Of a DNA stretch of 64,000 bases, positions 25,301 to 36,300 are shown in pieces (the first letter of the stretch is position 1; each line of letters opens with the position of its first letter). Where the stretch lies: positions 1,116,001 to 1,180,000 of the forward strand of contig JAFREQ010000030.1 of the NCBI GenBank assembly GCA_025331565.1, in the 5' to 3' direction. The notes under the pieces were generated by a model. It did no database searches and was not told the DNA's origin. It saw only the letters and a program-made list of their open reading frames with translations. A program made the position numbers and the translations under genes. This stretch comes from Holacanthus passer. Lineage: Eukaryota > Chordata > Actinopteri > Pomacanthidae.

Positions 25301-28300
25301 TCTGGAAGACTGATTATGTTGTGGTTGTTTTATGATGTGTTGACTACCAGAGCGCCAGGATCAGTGGCTGCAGGGCTGACTGAGTCGATCTCTCCTGCCA
25401 CATCATGGATTTCTCTGGCCAGCATGGCTAGGTCTTTGGCAAGGTCTTGGCTGATCCTGATGAACAAACACGAATATGGAATCACCATGTGATACATGTT
25501 AAACCAATTTTTCTTTCAGTTTGATTTGGTCATATTTATTTCATACACCTCATGCAAGAACTCATAACCATCAAAAACACTGCACAACCCAAAACAAAGG
25601 TAAATAATGAGAAAATATAATAAGAGCTATATACCTTTAAGCAGGAGAGGCCTGTTTAAATACTGCCATCATGACTCATCGCCGCTCTCAAACTGTGCTG
25701 GAGTACCTCTCACCCACGTACCTGGCAATCTCCTCGCTGTGTGCTGTCCAGTCTCTCATGTACTCGTCCTGTTCCCTGGAGTGTGGCTTCAGAGCGGCCA
25801 GGCCTGCAGGGTTAGGAGTCGCTGGGGCCGAACCTCCCAGCTGGGCCACCCGAGTGGAAGGGAACGGCCGTGCATGGCCCTGCTTGGACATGTGGCGGTT
25901 TGAGCCATACTCGTCCTCGGAGGTGGAAGCATACTCCACAGGCACACGGCGCCACCGAGAGTTGGCTAATGTTAGGAGAGAATGGAAGTTAAGTTTAGAT
26001 GGTGCTTAAAATGTGCTGTAAACACAACATTGAAGCAGATGTGTTAGCAAACAGTTGCCTATTTGGACATCCAGCAGACACTGAGCAACATTAGCAATCA
26101 TTTGGAGTCTAGAAATGAAAGTTCTAGAAATGAGACGGTACAGTTGTGGGCCATTAAACCAAAACAATATGCTGAAAGATGCTAAAATACTTTGAAGAGC
26201 TGAGGGAAACTACAGAGTCAGGTAATCAATTTCTGTGGATTTGTCACTACGAGGACTCCTTTCACATTGTCCATAATGATTTGACCCACTATTTACATTA
26301 AAATATTTAATTGTGTAGCTTTAAGGAATATTTAGTTCTACAGACTGGTAATTCCAAATAATCCTATTACATTTAGGCAGTGAGAGCATTAACACACACA
26401 GAAAGAACAGAATGTGTAAAAGATAACACAGTTTCCATCTCCAGTGGACATGAAAGGACATTGTTTATTATGGGAAGAAACTACTTACATGCTGGTGTGA
26501 CATGTCCATAGGAGGAGGTGCCTTTGTTCTTGTCAGGCAGTTTGGAGGCACTGTTAGCCCTCGCTCTGGGTCCAGACACTGCGGTGACATTAGACCCTCT
26601 CAGTCCTTGTCTGATGGCATAATCGCCCGCCGCACTCCGAGCCCCCAGACCTCTACTCCTTGTCACAGTGGCCTCTGAGTCACTCTGGGCTGACGGGGAA
26701 CCCACCCTCGGCCTCCTCGGCTGGGCCAGAGCTTCTATCCTGGACATTCCCCTTCTCGCCATCCCTGTCCTGGATGTGGAACTTGTGGTGGAGGCCTCAG
26801 AGGCTACCGACATCCTGTCAAGATCGGCGGGTTCAGTGTCTGATGAGTCCCCCAGCCGGGCTCGCCTCAGCAGGGAAGCCCTAGTGGGCCTGGGCTTGGG
26901 AACACTGGTGGTTTTAGTGGCTGCAGAAGAGGCTGGGGCCTGGGTGATTTTAGCCCGACTTGACTTGGTGCTTGCACCCACTGTTGTGCTCCCAGTCTGG
27001 GCTCTGACATGTGAGCTTCTAGATTCCTGCGTAGAGGTTGGTTGGGAGTCAGAGAGGAGTGAGTTGGAGTTGACGTCATCATCAGTTAGGTCCAGGGAAG
27101 TCCAGGGGCGGCTGGGCTGTGGAGGACCAGATGTCTTGGTTTTGACCCTCCTGTCCTGGGCGTCTCGGGCACCGGCGGGGCCTTTGCCAGATGAGCACAC
27201 TACTGTTCTCTCCTTCTGCTGGGCTGCAAGAGTCCGGCGTTTCTGGACTACCTTCCTCGCTCCATCAGCCTGACTTACAGTGCTGGTTGTGTCCACATCT
27301 GACTCTGGTGACATTGAGCCTTCAATGGACTGACTGGGTGGATCACCTTGGTCTGACACAGTTGTTTCTAGAAAAGCTGCCACGGCCTCTGAGTCTTTCT
27401 GAATTGTGGCGCTGTCGATGCCAGCCTCCCTACTCTGAGTCCTGCTGTGTGACACCCCATCGATACGAGGTATGAGTTCGATGGGCACGTTGGAGCTTGG
27501 CTTCTCCACAGTAAAACTCTCCTGTCTCAACAATGGTTTCCCGCTACTTTCCTTCGCCTTCTCCTCTTCCTTTTTCCTCCTCCTTGCCTCCTCCATTCTT
27601 TTCTCCCCACTGGTCAGTGGACGAGGGGGCAGCTTGGCCAACCCACCAGACTTGGCTGATCTCCCGCCACCACTGTCCTGCGACTTGGCTGGTGAAGAGC
27701 GACTGGGGCTACCGCCGTGGCTGCCTGCGCTTCCAGTGCCGTGAGCAGGCCGATGCTTTCCCCTGGTCATCTTCTCCTCCTGGTTCTCCTTCTCCTGAAG
27801 CTCTGTGTCCTGTTTCTCTCCCATGTCTGCACGCAGGCCCGACCCTGGGGTCCTCCTACCGAGGACGAGCTCCTCGCCAGGCGGCTGGGGAAGGGTTCTC
27901 CTCTTACGCTCGGTGTAGCCAGATGAAGTGAAGGAGGCTGAGTGGCTGGACTCACTTATTTCAGCTGAAAGGAGAAAAAAATGTATTATTAGTGAAGTGG
28001 GCCCTTGGATAAATGTGTGTTACTTTTCAATGGCGGTGGTATGTTAGTAGAATTGATGCACTGGTGCTGTGAATTGGTGCTGTGAACCATGAGATTTTAT
28101 TATGTTCTTTATTCTTGATGAATTGTCAGGCAGTATTATCTTATCTTATCTTATTTTTAATTTGTTCATCTGTTCATATTGAAAGCCACAATATATAACT
28201 TTTGAAAGAAGAAATAATAATCTTCGTCCTACAGATGAAAAGTTGAATTCATAATCAGTAAAACACACTCTAGTTCAGTTCAATGCACTTGAAAGTTGTG

Positions 28301-31300
28301 CTGCTATACCATGACCAGTATGACCAGTAGCTTATGGTGGCTAATTTTAACTAATGTTAACTAATCAAACTACCTCTGTCCTCTGTGACCATGATGTGAG
28401 TCTCCGCTCCTGATCCCTCGGGGTCTGTCCTAATGTGACTTGCAGCCAGAGTAGCCCACTGTGAGACCCAGCGAGGACCACCCACCACCAATTCCTCAGG
28501 TAGAACCTGGACCAAAACAGCATGAAAGATATAAGAGAAAAATTATAGTGTTTGAAATGGAAACAGACAACTTTTCCACCTCTAGCCTTTCCAAGCGGTA
28601 TTAGTATTGGCGCCACTGTCGCAAAGACTACCAGATCTCTTTCTGTTTTCCTCAAAGCCTAGCAACTACCGACAACACGGGACACACTGCATTTGTTTTT
28701 ATATTTCCCTGAAGAAATGATCAAGACCACTTTGGAAATAAGAGGGAAGAAAAAAGCATGTCCACTGAAGAGCTAAAGAGAAATCATTTTATATGGAGTA
28801 ATAACATAGTTTGAGTATTGCTTTGTGCAAACAAGTAACTACAGCAGGGGTTGACCTGAAAACCTTAGGAGAAAAAGTGTGAGTTTATTCACTCATTTGG
28901 TTTATAATGGAGACATATTTACATACATATTTCATCTGAGTAGTAGATTGATCCCGATCATCCTTATGGATCAATCTATTAACTATGGTTGATGCACTTC
29001 CTTTGTGCTGTAAATAGAGCCTTCATTTTCCCGGGAGATTGTAGTGAAAGTGAGGCTTATATGGAACCAATCTAAATGCCAATGGTGTCATTATTCTATA
29101 GCAAAAACATTGTGCTATCAACATTTACCTCATAATGATTAGTTAAAGCAAAAAACGTGTGTGTGGACAGTTTAAACAATTTACAATAAAAGTTTAGTGT
29201 GTCACTTTAGACACCAGGTAACTTTTAAGTTTTTGCACCTCTGTCTCGATGCGTCCCGGCTTCCCTCTGTCTCCGGTGCCTGACCTCTGGGAGCTGAGCC
29301 TCTCTCTTTGGTCAACGTTCCCCAACCTGGATACACACACAGCCTCCTGCTCATCCACACCAAACACCTGTAACATACACACATGCCAAAGTGAACAAGC
29401 ACACACATATGAAACTGATTATTTTATGATAAAATCACACTATCAAGTAAATCTAGAAAAGAGGCTCAATTATAAGTTTCTTCTTCCCCACCTTGTCAAT
29501 CATTTTCCTGGCCTCTTCCTCTTCATGATCTCCATTCTCCAGCTCGATGGTATAGGTCCCTCTGTCACTGTAATCATCCCCGTGGTGATAACACTCTTCA
29601 CGGCCGCTCTGCTGATGCGGTGCCGAGCCACGTCGCCTCTCCACGAATCCGCCCGCCACTTTGGAAGTGGAAGATTTGCGACGACGAGCGGGACTGTCCT
29701 CCTCCGCGAAGAGCCCCTCTGGTACGTTTGCTCGACCCTCTCTGATCTTCATCCCTGCACCGCCCCAAAGACCCCACGAGCGTTCTTCCATTGCTGCGGC
29801 CCTGCGCTGCTCTCCAAGTGCGTTCTCAGAGTCGCTCTGCGTGCCATCCTCGTGTTTACTGTCTGTGTAGGAGGGGCACAGATCGGTCAGTAAAGACAGA
29901 CAAAGAGGGTAAAACAGAGGCTTAGGCTAAATTAATCTGAAGTAAACAACCAAGTAATACACACATCTTATGATAAATACAGACACACACACTGCACAAA
30001 TGCACACACACCTTTAAGACTCTTAAGTTGTACTGGCACATCGCTCTTCACACTTTCCCCGTCTTCCTCAGCTACCGTTTCTTTCAGAGCCAGCGGCAGC
30101 TCGTTCTGGGCCAGCCAGTCGGCAACTTTGACCTCCGCAGCTACCATGGCCGTCTGAAGCGGACTCAGCTCCTCTCCGACAGCCCTTTTAGGACGTGGCC
30201 TGGTCTCAGGTCCCACCTTCGCCACCCGATCCTTGACAGTCACTTTGCCTGTCGCCCCAGGGTCAAACTCGATGGTGAAGGAGGCGTGGCCGTGGGTGGG
30301 CTCCGCAGCAGGAGACGCAGCAGCCTCTTGGTCTCGTGATGGTGCTTCGCCGCTCGCTTTACCTGCTGTGGAAGTATCCTTGGTCGGGATCTCAAAGTAG
30401 CTAGGCTCCTGATTGGACGATGTTTGTGGGGCAGACTTTGGGACCTCTGCACTTTTCTTGGTATCTGTCAGAATTAAAGCAAACATACGTATTTAAAACC
30501 ACAAAGTCTGTTAAAAGTAAGGAAAGTTGTAATATATTTATCAAGACTTAATACAGCTGTTAAAGCCAAATTGTGAAAATATTTCAAAAAACACATTAAT
30601 TACTGCCTCATCTTACATAATCAGATCACACAGTGTCTTTGAAGCATTGTAAATACCTGTTTCAGCTTTTTCTCGCTTCCGATCTGAGCTCTTTTCCTCA
30701 GGCCTCCCAGGCTGGTCATCAGTGTCTCCATCTCCCCACCAGGCAGGCTGGCCATAGAGGGGCGTGCCTCTGTGCAACACCGCTACGTCCCCTGGCAAAA
30801 AAAGCAACCCCTAAGTTCATCTTACATTGGAATGGCATTGCCCGCATGTACAACTGAAACAGCTCAAGAAATGAAGATGACCATCAGACCAACTGCTGGA
30901 TGATATTGGGCACAGCTGGTTGTTTACCAGGCTGCAACTTACTATATGAACGATTAATAATTGTTTATATTACATGCATTTTTTGTGTTTATCATTGTAT
31001 TTATTAACAACTATAACTCTTTGACTGGTAAAAACTGATGAATGAATGCTTGCTAGTTGGTACCACGTATGATGCATTGCCTTCATAAACCTGTTTTAAA
31101 ACTGTGAATGATTTGTACATGTTTACAAACTGTTAAAAAAAATGCTTATTAGCACACAGTGAGGACATAGTACAAATTTTAAATGATGCTTTGACTGATC
31201 ATTAGGCCCAGCAGTGGGCGTCAGGCTGTCATAAACAGTGTGATATATTCATCCATTCACTGCAAAATCACCATTTATTAATGTATCATAGGACGGGTTA

Positions 31301-33856
31301 TAACTACTTCACAAACACACAGATAAACTAACCAGTCACCAAAGAATTACCTGTTTACTCTATGAAATGTCAGAAAATTGCGAAAATGCTAATCACAATT
31401 TCCAATTTCCCAGTTTAGAAATGAAAATTTTGAATTTCAGTTTACAAAGATATAAAATGGAAAAAAGGACCAAATCCTAACATTGAGAATCAAGAACCAG
31501 CAAATGTTTTTTAAATTCATAAATGTTAATACTTTCTATCATAACTAACCATCTACGACTCCTGTAAATTTGTGACAGTGCTATCTGAAGACAGAGATCT
31601 GCGTCACTGATACGAGTCGTAAGCCTTGTAACCCGTGTCCTGTGCTCACCTGTCGTCTTATCCTCTGCCCTGCTGGCCTCGGGGGGCTTGGCGGCGGCCC
31701 CCTCACACGCGGGTGCCGCTGCTGCCTCTGAGGGTTTCAGCTCAGATTTAGACGATTCCACCTCTGGAGGTTTCTTCTGGTTAAGCTGAAGCTGGCTGCT
31801 GAACTTCTCATGCTGACAGACAAGCAGGGAGAGTTTAGGGAGACCTCTGAATCTACTGAAGGGCAGCCAGAATTTCATTACTGAAAATGTGAGTAAACAT
31901 CCATGTGTCACACATTTATAGTGCATAACTCCAGACTATACGTGTTCTTTTTTGATCTCAGCATTAACATATAATTGAAGAGACTGCTGAACTTTCATCT
32001 CCCTCATTAAGATGAAACCCTCTCCTTTCTACCCGGACAGTTTGCTGGGTTGAAACAGCACACTCATCGATCTTGAAAAATAGTATTTTGCCCAGTTCAG
32101 CAGAACTCTTTGCTCGATTTAACTAAAATCCACCTCTCTCAGGGCTTTTTTTTTTACACACTGATGAAAAAATACGAGAGCTTTCTGCCTGTACTGTTTT
32201 GAGCAGGCATATTTCCTCTGCCCATTAACATATGCGTGACAGTGTGCTGTCTAACCTTGAGGGCCTCCTCTGGAATATGCAGCTCCCCTCGAACCACAGT
32301 GAACAGGTTGGTATGTGAGGCAGGTTAAGGTAAAAGACGATGAGCTCTTTGCAGGGGTGGGAAACATGCACTGATGGCCTTATGTATAATGCAGCAGGCA
32401 GAGTGCAGTGAGCATTCACAGCTATTCAAGAACAGATTGAGTTACAGTGTTGGTCATGTACACTGACGTTGTGCTGTGTGTCACCGGGTTTCACAGAAAT
32501 ACAAGACCACATTCAAAGGATATCGTATCCAAACCTCAATTTGTCTTCAATTTTCAGTGTGACATAGATTTGCTCCTGTATCCTGATGTCGTTGACAAAT
32601 GTCTGCAAACAAAAGCAGAATGGGATGAAGAACAACAGAGTTAAGATTAACAACCAGTCACCAAAAGTTTGGACCAGATGCTTGGTCAGAATCCTTTTTA
32701 GTTCACTTATTCTTGACAGATATTTCATAATCAAATTAAGTCATCATTTTGGTTTTTTTCAGTCTTGTCTGTTTGTGTTATAACAGCATTACTCACGTCC
32801 TTTTTTTGTAAAATAGAAAAGAGTTTTGTCAAAAACTATGTCAATGCTGGAGCTGCAACAATCAGTGGATTAATCGATTAGTTTATCAAAAGAAAATGAA
32901 TTGTCAACTATTTTGATGATCGAATTGATAATCATTTCAGTCATTTTTTAAACAAAAATGTCAAACATTTGTTGGTTTCAGCTTCTTAAATATAAGGATT
33001 TGCTGCTTTTCTCATTGTCATTCATGATAGCAAATGAAGGTTTTGGACTGCTGGTTGGACAAAAGAAAGTATTTGAAGACCTTGGACTCTGGGAAACTGT
33101 GATGAGCATTTTTGCACAATTTTTTTGACCTTTCATAGACTATAATTAATCGTTACAGCAACTTATATTGGCAGCGGCACTGAAAATGAGATAAGTATCA
33201 ATTTGCTAAGTGATTTTCTGATGGATAGAGGATAGTTTGGTTTAGTTTAGATAACTTGTTGATGACACTAACAACATTGTCAACTCAGATTTAAGGTGAG
33301 CACTGGGTAACTTTCTCCCCTCAGCAGATGAATGTGAAAACTAACTCTGCACATACATCATTCTGCACAGTGATGGTTAAAATCCAAGTAAAGAAACAAT
33401 TACATTTTATAGTGGAGGGGGACTTCTGGTATAATTCTGGTTAAAATATGATCCATTATTATATCAGAGATTGTGTCTTTTCTATGCAGTAAATAGATTG
33501 AGCAGTTAAGACACAGAATAAATAAGATAAATAAAACACTCACCCCATTTAAGCTGCCCAGGTCTTTAACTTTATGTTCATCTGTATTGGGCTCATAGTT
33601 GATGACAGCGTGCTGTTTGTCCACACTGCGGGACTAAATCACACAGAATCCAGTCAATCACTGTAATCCACCCTAATCTCAGCGCTTCGGACAATGATCC
33701 AGCCACATGAAGAACGACAGCTCTGAGGTTGTATCTGGAGGAGTAATGTACCTGAAGCATGAGCTCGCAGTCGTCCCTCCCCACAAAGATCATCTCCCTG
33801 GGGAGACGGTGACGCGTCCCCCCGCCGCTCACCAGGAACCAGGAAGTCAGACTCAT
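22334..33856 (-). CDS. cep170: centrosomal protein of 170 kDa, complete coding sequence
   Basis: Eighteen coding exons splice in frame: 33752-33856, 33544-33633, 32524-32602, 32256-32314, 31650-31812, 30657-30791, 30012-30464, 29492-29862, 29239-29367, 28374-28506, 26489-27964, 25722-25965, 25348-25456, 25037-25195, 24391-24479, 23962-24055, 22729-22780 and 22334-22596. That is 4203 nt, 1400 residues plus stop. Residues ~23-75 form an FHA domain (VGRDD at 25-29, SVDKQH at 38-43, LGSLNG at 60-65). Other matches to CEP170 are TPLYGQPAWWG, EPSYFEIPTKD, KVADWLAQNE, GTYTIELEN, EARKMIDKVFGVD, RWVSQWATLAA, GEKQDTELQEKE, RPTRASLLRRARLG, EYASTSEDEYGSNR, YMRDWTAHSEEIAR and MVDPDGTLDAL. These fit CEP170 better than CEP170B. 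CEP170 sits at subdistal appendages of the mother centriole and binds spindle microtubules. All introns are GT-AG except 32315-32523. Human CEP170 is ~1584 residues, so this copy is shorter, mainly in the middle. Confidence 0.97.
23590..23865 (+). repeat. dispersed repeat family B, copy in a cep170 intron
   Basis: Same blocks as 6420-6735: AGCTGAGGCTGATGGGAATG, ATCACCAAAATGATTACCTC and CAATCCATCCAACAGTTGA. Lies between cep170 exons 22729-22780 and 23962-24055. Confidence 0.72.
26135..26300 (+). repeat. dispersed repeat family E, copy in a cep170 intron
   Basis: Shares AACCAAAACAATATGCTGAA and a GAGGGAAACTACAGAGTCA block with 20385-20480, then continues with TTTGTCACTACGAGGACTCC. Confidence 0.55.
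31330..31520 (-). repeat. dispersed repeat family C, inverted copy in a cep170 intron
   Basis: Blocks TGAAATGTCAGAAAATTGCG and CAAGAACCAGCAAATGTTTT match the reverse complement of the copy at 32850-33160. Confidence 0.6.
32315..32523 (-). other. cep170: U12-type AT-AC intron of cep170
   Basis: After LRFGY plus one G, the minus strand reads ATATCCTTT, the minor-spliceosome 5' splice-site consensus. No GT lies between FGY and the in-frame stop that read-through would meet. The 209-nt intron ends TACCTTAAC (8 of 9 bases of the U12 branch consensus TTCCTTAAC, at 32324-32332) and then CTGCCTCAC. The next exon restores the CEP170 reading D-TNLFTVVRGELHIPEEALK. Branch-to-AC spacing is about 10 nt, as U12 introns require. 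Confidence 0.93.
32850..33160 (+). repeat. dispersed repeat family C, best-preserved copy, in a cep170 intron
   Basis: Starts GGATTAATCGATTAGTTTAT, continues CAACTATTTTGATGATCGAA, GTTTCAGCTTCTTAAATATA and GAAGACCTTGGACTCTGGGA, and ends in the ATAGACTATAATTAATCGTTA block. The ATTAATCGATTA-rich ends and internal order are typical of this fish repeat. Confidence 0.75.
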
Positions 33857-35390
33857 CTCTGCCTCACTAGCTCACCTCTGACCCTTAACGCATCCTGCTG
33901 AAAACAAGAACAGGGTTAGATTGCTGTTATCTATGTTTCTATCTATGTATGAGTCTATTTATGAGTTACTTTGATCAATAAAAAGATACGTTCTTGCAGG
34001 ATGCTTCATGCAATTACAGAGATAAAAATACTTCAACATCTGTGTCTGACTGTGCATGTGTGTGTCATGCGCACAGCAGCTATTTCAGGTATCACCTGAG
34101 GACATTGACATGCCTGTGTCTCCCTGTAATGTAGCAAACATGAAAGAAGAACCTACTAACAGTTTACTGAATTCCAGGCATCCTGCTGGGATAAACTCCA
34201 AACACTGAATCGCTCTGCAGAGTCGCCAGGTCACCAAATCCAGCAGCACACTGCCGAGGAAACAGAGGAGGAGTCAGATATTATGAAGAGAAGGAGGAAG
34301 TGAGGATGACTTGGGGGTAAATCATGAGACACACATCCAGAAAGACAATGATACACGATACATTAGGACAGCTAATTTAATTGAATGCTGTACAGAAAGT
34401 GAGAGCAGGCACACACGGGCCAGAGAGAGGCAGGACGATAGAGGAAAACAGTCAGAGCAGACAAAAGAGAGCAACAGTGTTTTTCCTCAAAAAGCCACTT
34501 CTCTGCTGATGCTCTCATATGATTCCCATGCAGTTGTCAGATTTCCCATGCGCATGAAACCAGCACAACAGCTCTTTTCAGTGAGGCAAACAGCCGGTCC
34601 TCCCTCTGCAGGAGCGTCAGGCCCTGCTGACTCACGCTCTCAACAAACCATAGGTGAATTAGAGGGATTTAATTACGCACACTTTGTCATATCCGGAGCT
34701 CCTGTTTATGCATCAGCTCCATCCCAATGGGACATGACAGCCCCTCCATCTCCCTCTCTCTCTCCCTCTCTCTCTATGGGAGATAGTTAACCCTTTCAGT
34801 GGCCTGGCTCCATCCTGGCCCAGATTTTTTTCCTCCACTGTTAAACGCTTGAACACACACGTCTCTTGTGTCCACTCTCACATATAAATATATAAATGTC
34901 CTCCCCTGCAAATGACAACACATCTTGCAGCCGATGGATGGAGCCACAATGACAGAGGCTGAAAATGAGCCCAGTTAGGCCACGAGCTCAGTTTATCATG
35001 GAGCCATTGAATAAAGACACCGTGCAACAGAGGAAAGCTCAGTTCACATAATCTAATGTTTACATGCACATTATGGCATGAATGCATGTGTAGACACAGT
35101 GTGATTGCTAAAGTGTGGATGTTTATCACCGACTACATCTGAAAGCCTTTACAGATCCTTGACGTTCAGGATCTGCTTTAACGCACTCAAAGGCGAACAA
35201 GAGGCCAATTTAGAGCGATTCAGACAACAGTTTTCACGTGTTTCTCTCAATCAGATTATGGAGGCTGTCTGCTAATGTGCAGCCGAGGCTCTCCCGTTAT
35301 GGAGGACGTATAGATCTGTCGCACAAACACACCGTCTCCATCCTCCTCCGGGCGCACAGACCGGCACCGAACAACACCGGGGCCGGTTTG

Positions 35391-35393
<3 letters not shown>

Positions 35394-35430
<37 letters not shown>
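35394..35430. repeat. (CA)n microsatellite
   Basis: About 18 CA units immediately downstream of the candidate cep170 leader-exon donor. Confidence 0.96.
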
Positions 35431-35431
<1 letters not shown>

Positions 35432-35451
35432 TGAGCTTAAATGTCACTCAC

Positions 35452-35580
35452 CAGCTGATCTACCGACCACCAGCATCCGATACGTAGCTTACAGGATTAT
35501 GATCGGAGATGCTGCTGCTGCTGCTGCTCCTGCCCAGCCCTGCTCCTCCAGCACTACTGTGTCTTGGCCGCAAGGTGGCG
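35452..35580 (-). promoter_or_regulatory. cep170: candidate non-coding first exon and promoter of cep170
   Basis: On the minus strand this GC-rich block with an internal (CAG)n run ends GATCAGCTG followed by a strong GTGAGTGAC donor. The start-codon exon has an acceptor TTGTTTTCAG ending at 33898, 41 nt before its ATG, so a spliced leader is required. The 5' limit is a guess, and an additional leader exon near 34.2 kb is possible. Confidence 0.5.
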
Positions 35581-35773
35581 CTATGGGCTCACATAGGAAG
35601 AGCACAGGAGGTTATGTAATAGTGTGTGGTGTGTGGTGACCGCAAACTGTGAGTGGCCCATATTAGATGACAAGCAATACAGGCTTATATATAATGTTAT
35701 GATGTAGACTGTATATAATAATTATAATATAATAATTGTTTTAGGTGTCGAGGATGTTTGTATTTTTAAAATG

Positions 35774-36300
35774 TACAACCCTGATTCCAAAGTAGTGCTG
35801 TGTAAAACATAAACAAAACAGAATGTGATTATTTGCTACTACTTTTTGACATATACTCAATTAGAGACTGTACAAAGACAATATATGTAATGTTTGACCT
35901 CATCAACTTCATTGATTTTTATAAATATCTGCTTATTCTGAATTTGATGGCAGCAACATGTTTCAAACAAGTTGGGACACGAGCAGCAAAAGACTGAGAA
36001 AGTTGTGGACTGATCCAAAAACACCCGTTTGGATCATTCCACAGGTAAAACAGGTTCATTGGTAACAGGTGATAGTATCATGATTGGGTATGAAAGGTTC
36101 ATCCTGGAAAGACTCAGTGGTTCACAAGCAAGGATGGAGAGAGGTTCAACACTTTGTCCAACACAGGATTGTATCAAGGAGATTACTACATGGGCTCGTA
36201 GGACTGTTGTCAGTGAGCACAGCTTGTTTGTAGATGATTGCATCCTGTTTTATTTATGTTTAACAGTGTTCCAACTTTTTTGCATTCATTTTAGGTTGTA
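35774..36300. mobile_element. non-autonomous Tc1/mariner-like MITE, ~527 bp
   Basis: Left end TACAACCCTGATTCCAAAGT... with GTGTAAAACATAAACAAAAC inside. The right end is the imperfect inverse (TTTAACAGTGTTCCAACTTT ... AGGTTGTA). Both ends carry TA, which fits TA target duplication. No transposase ORF is intact. A diverged inverted copy lies at 7972-8335. The class assignment is inferred from the ends. Confidence 0.75.

Noticed and set aside
26668..27273. 201-codon plus-strand open frame.
   Set aside because: Antisense shadow of the large cep170 exon, whose base composition keeps the opposite strand open.
29249..29893. 214-codon plus-strand open frame.
   Set aside because: It is the antisense shadow of cep170 exons 29239-29367 and 29492-29862.
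34311..34790. 159-codon plus-strand frame between the cep170 leader and first coding exon.
   Set aside because: No recognised family, runs antisense through a cep170 5' intron, and ends in a Ser/Pro low-complexity CT tract.
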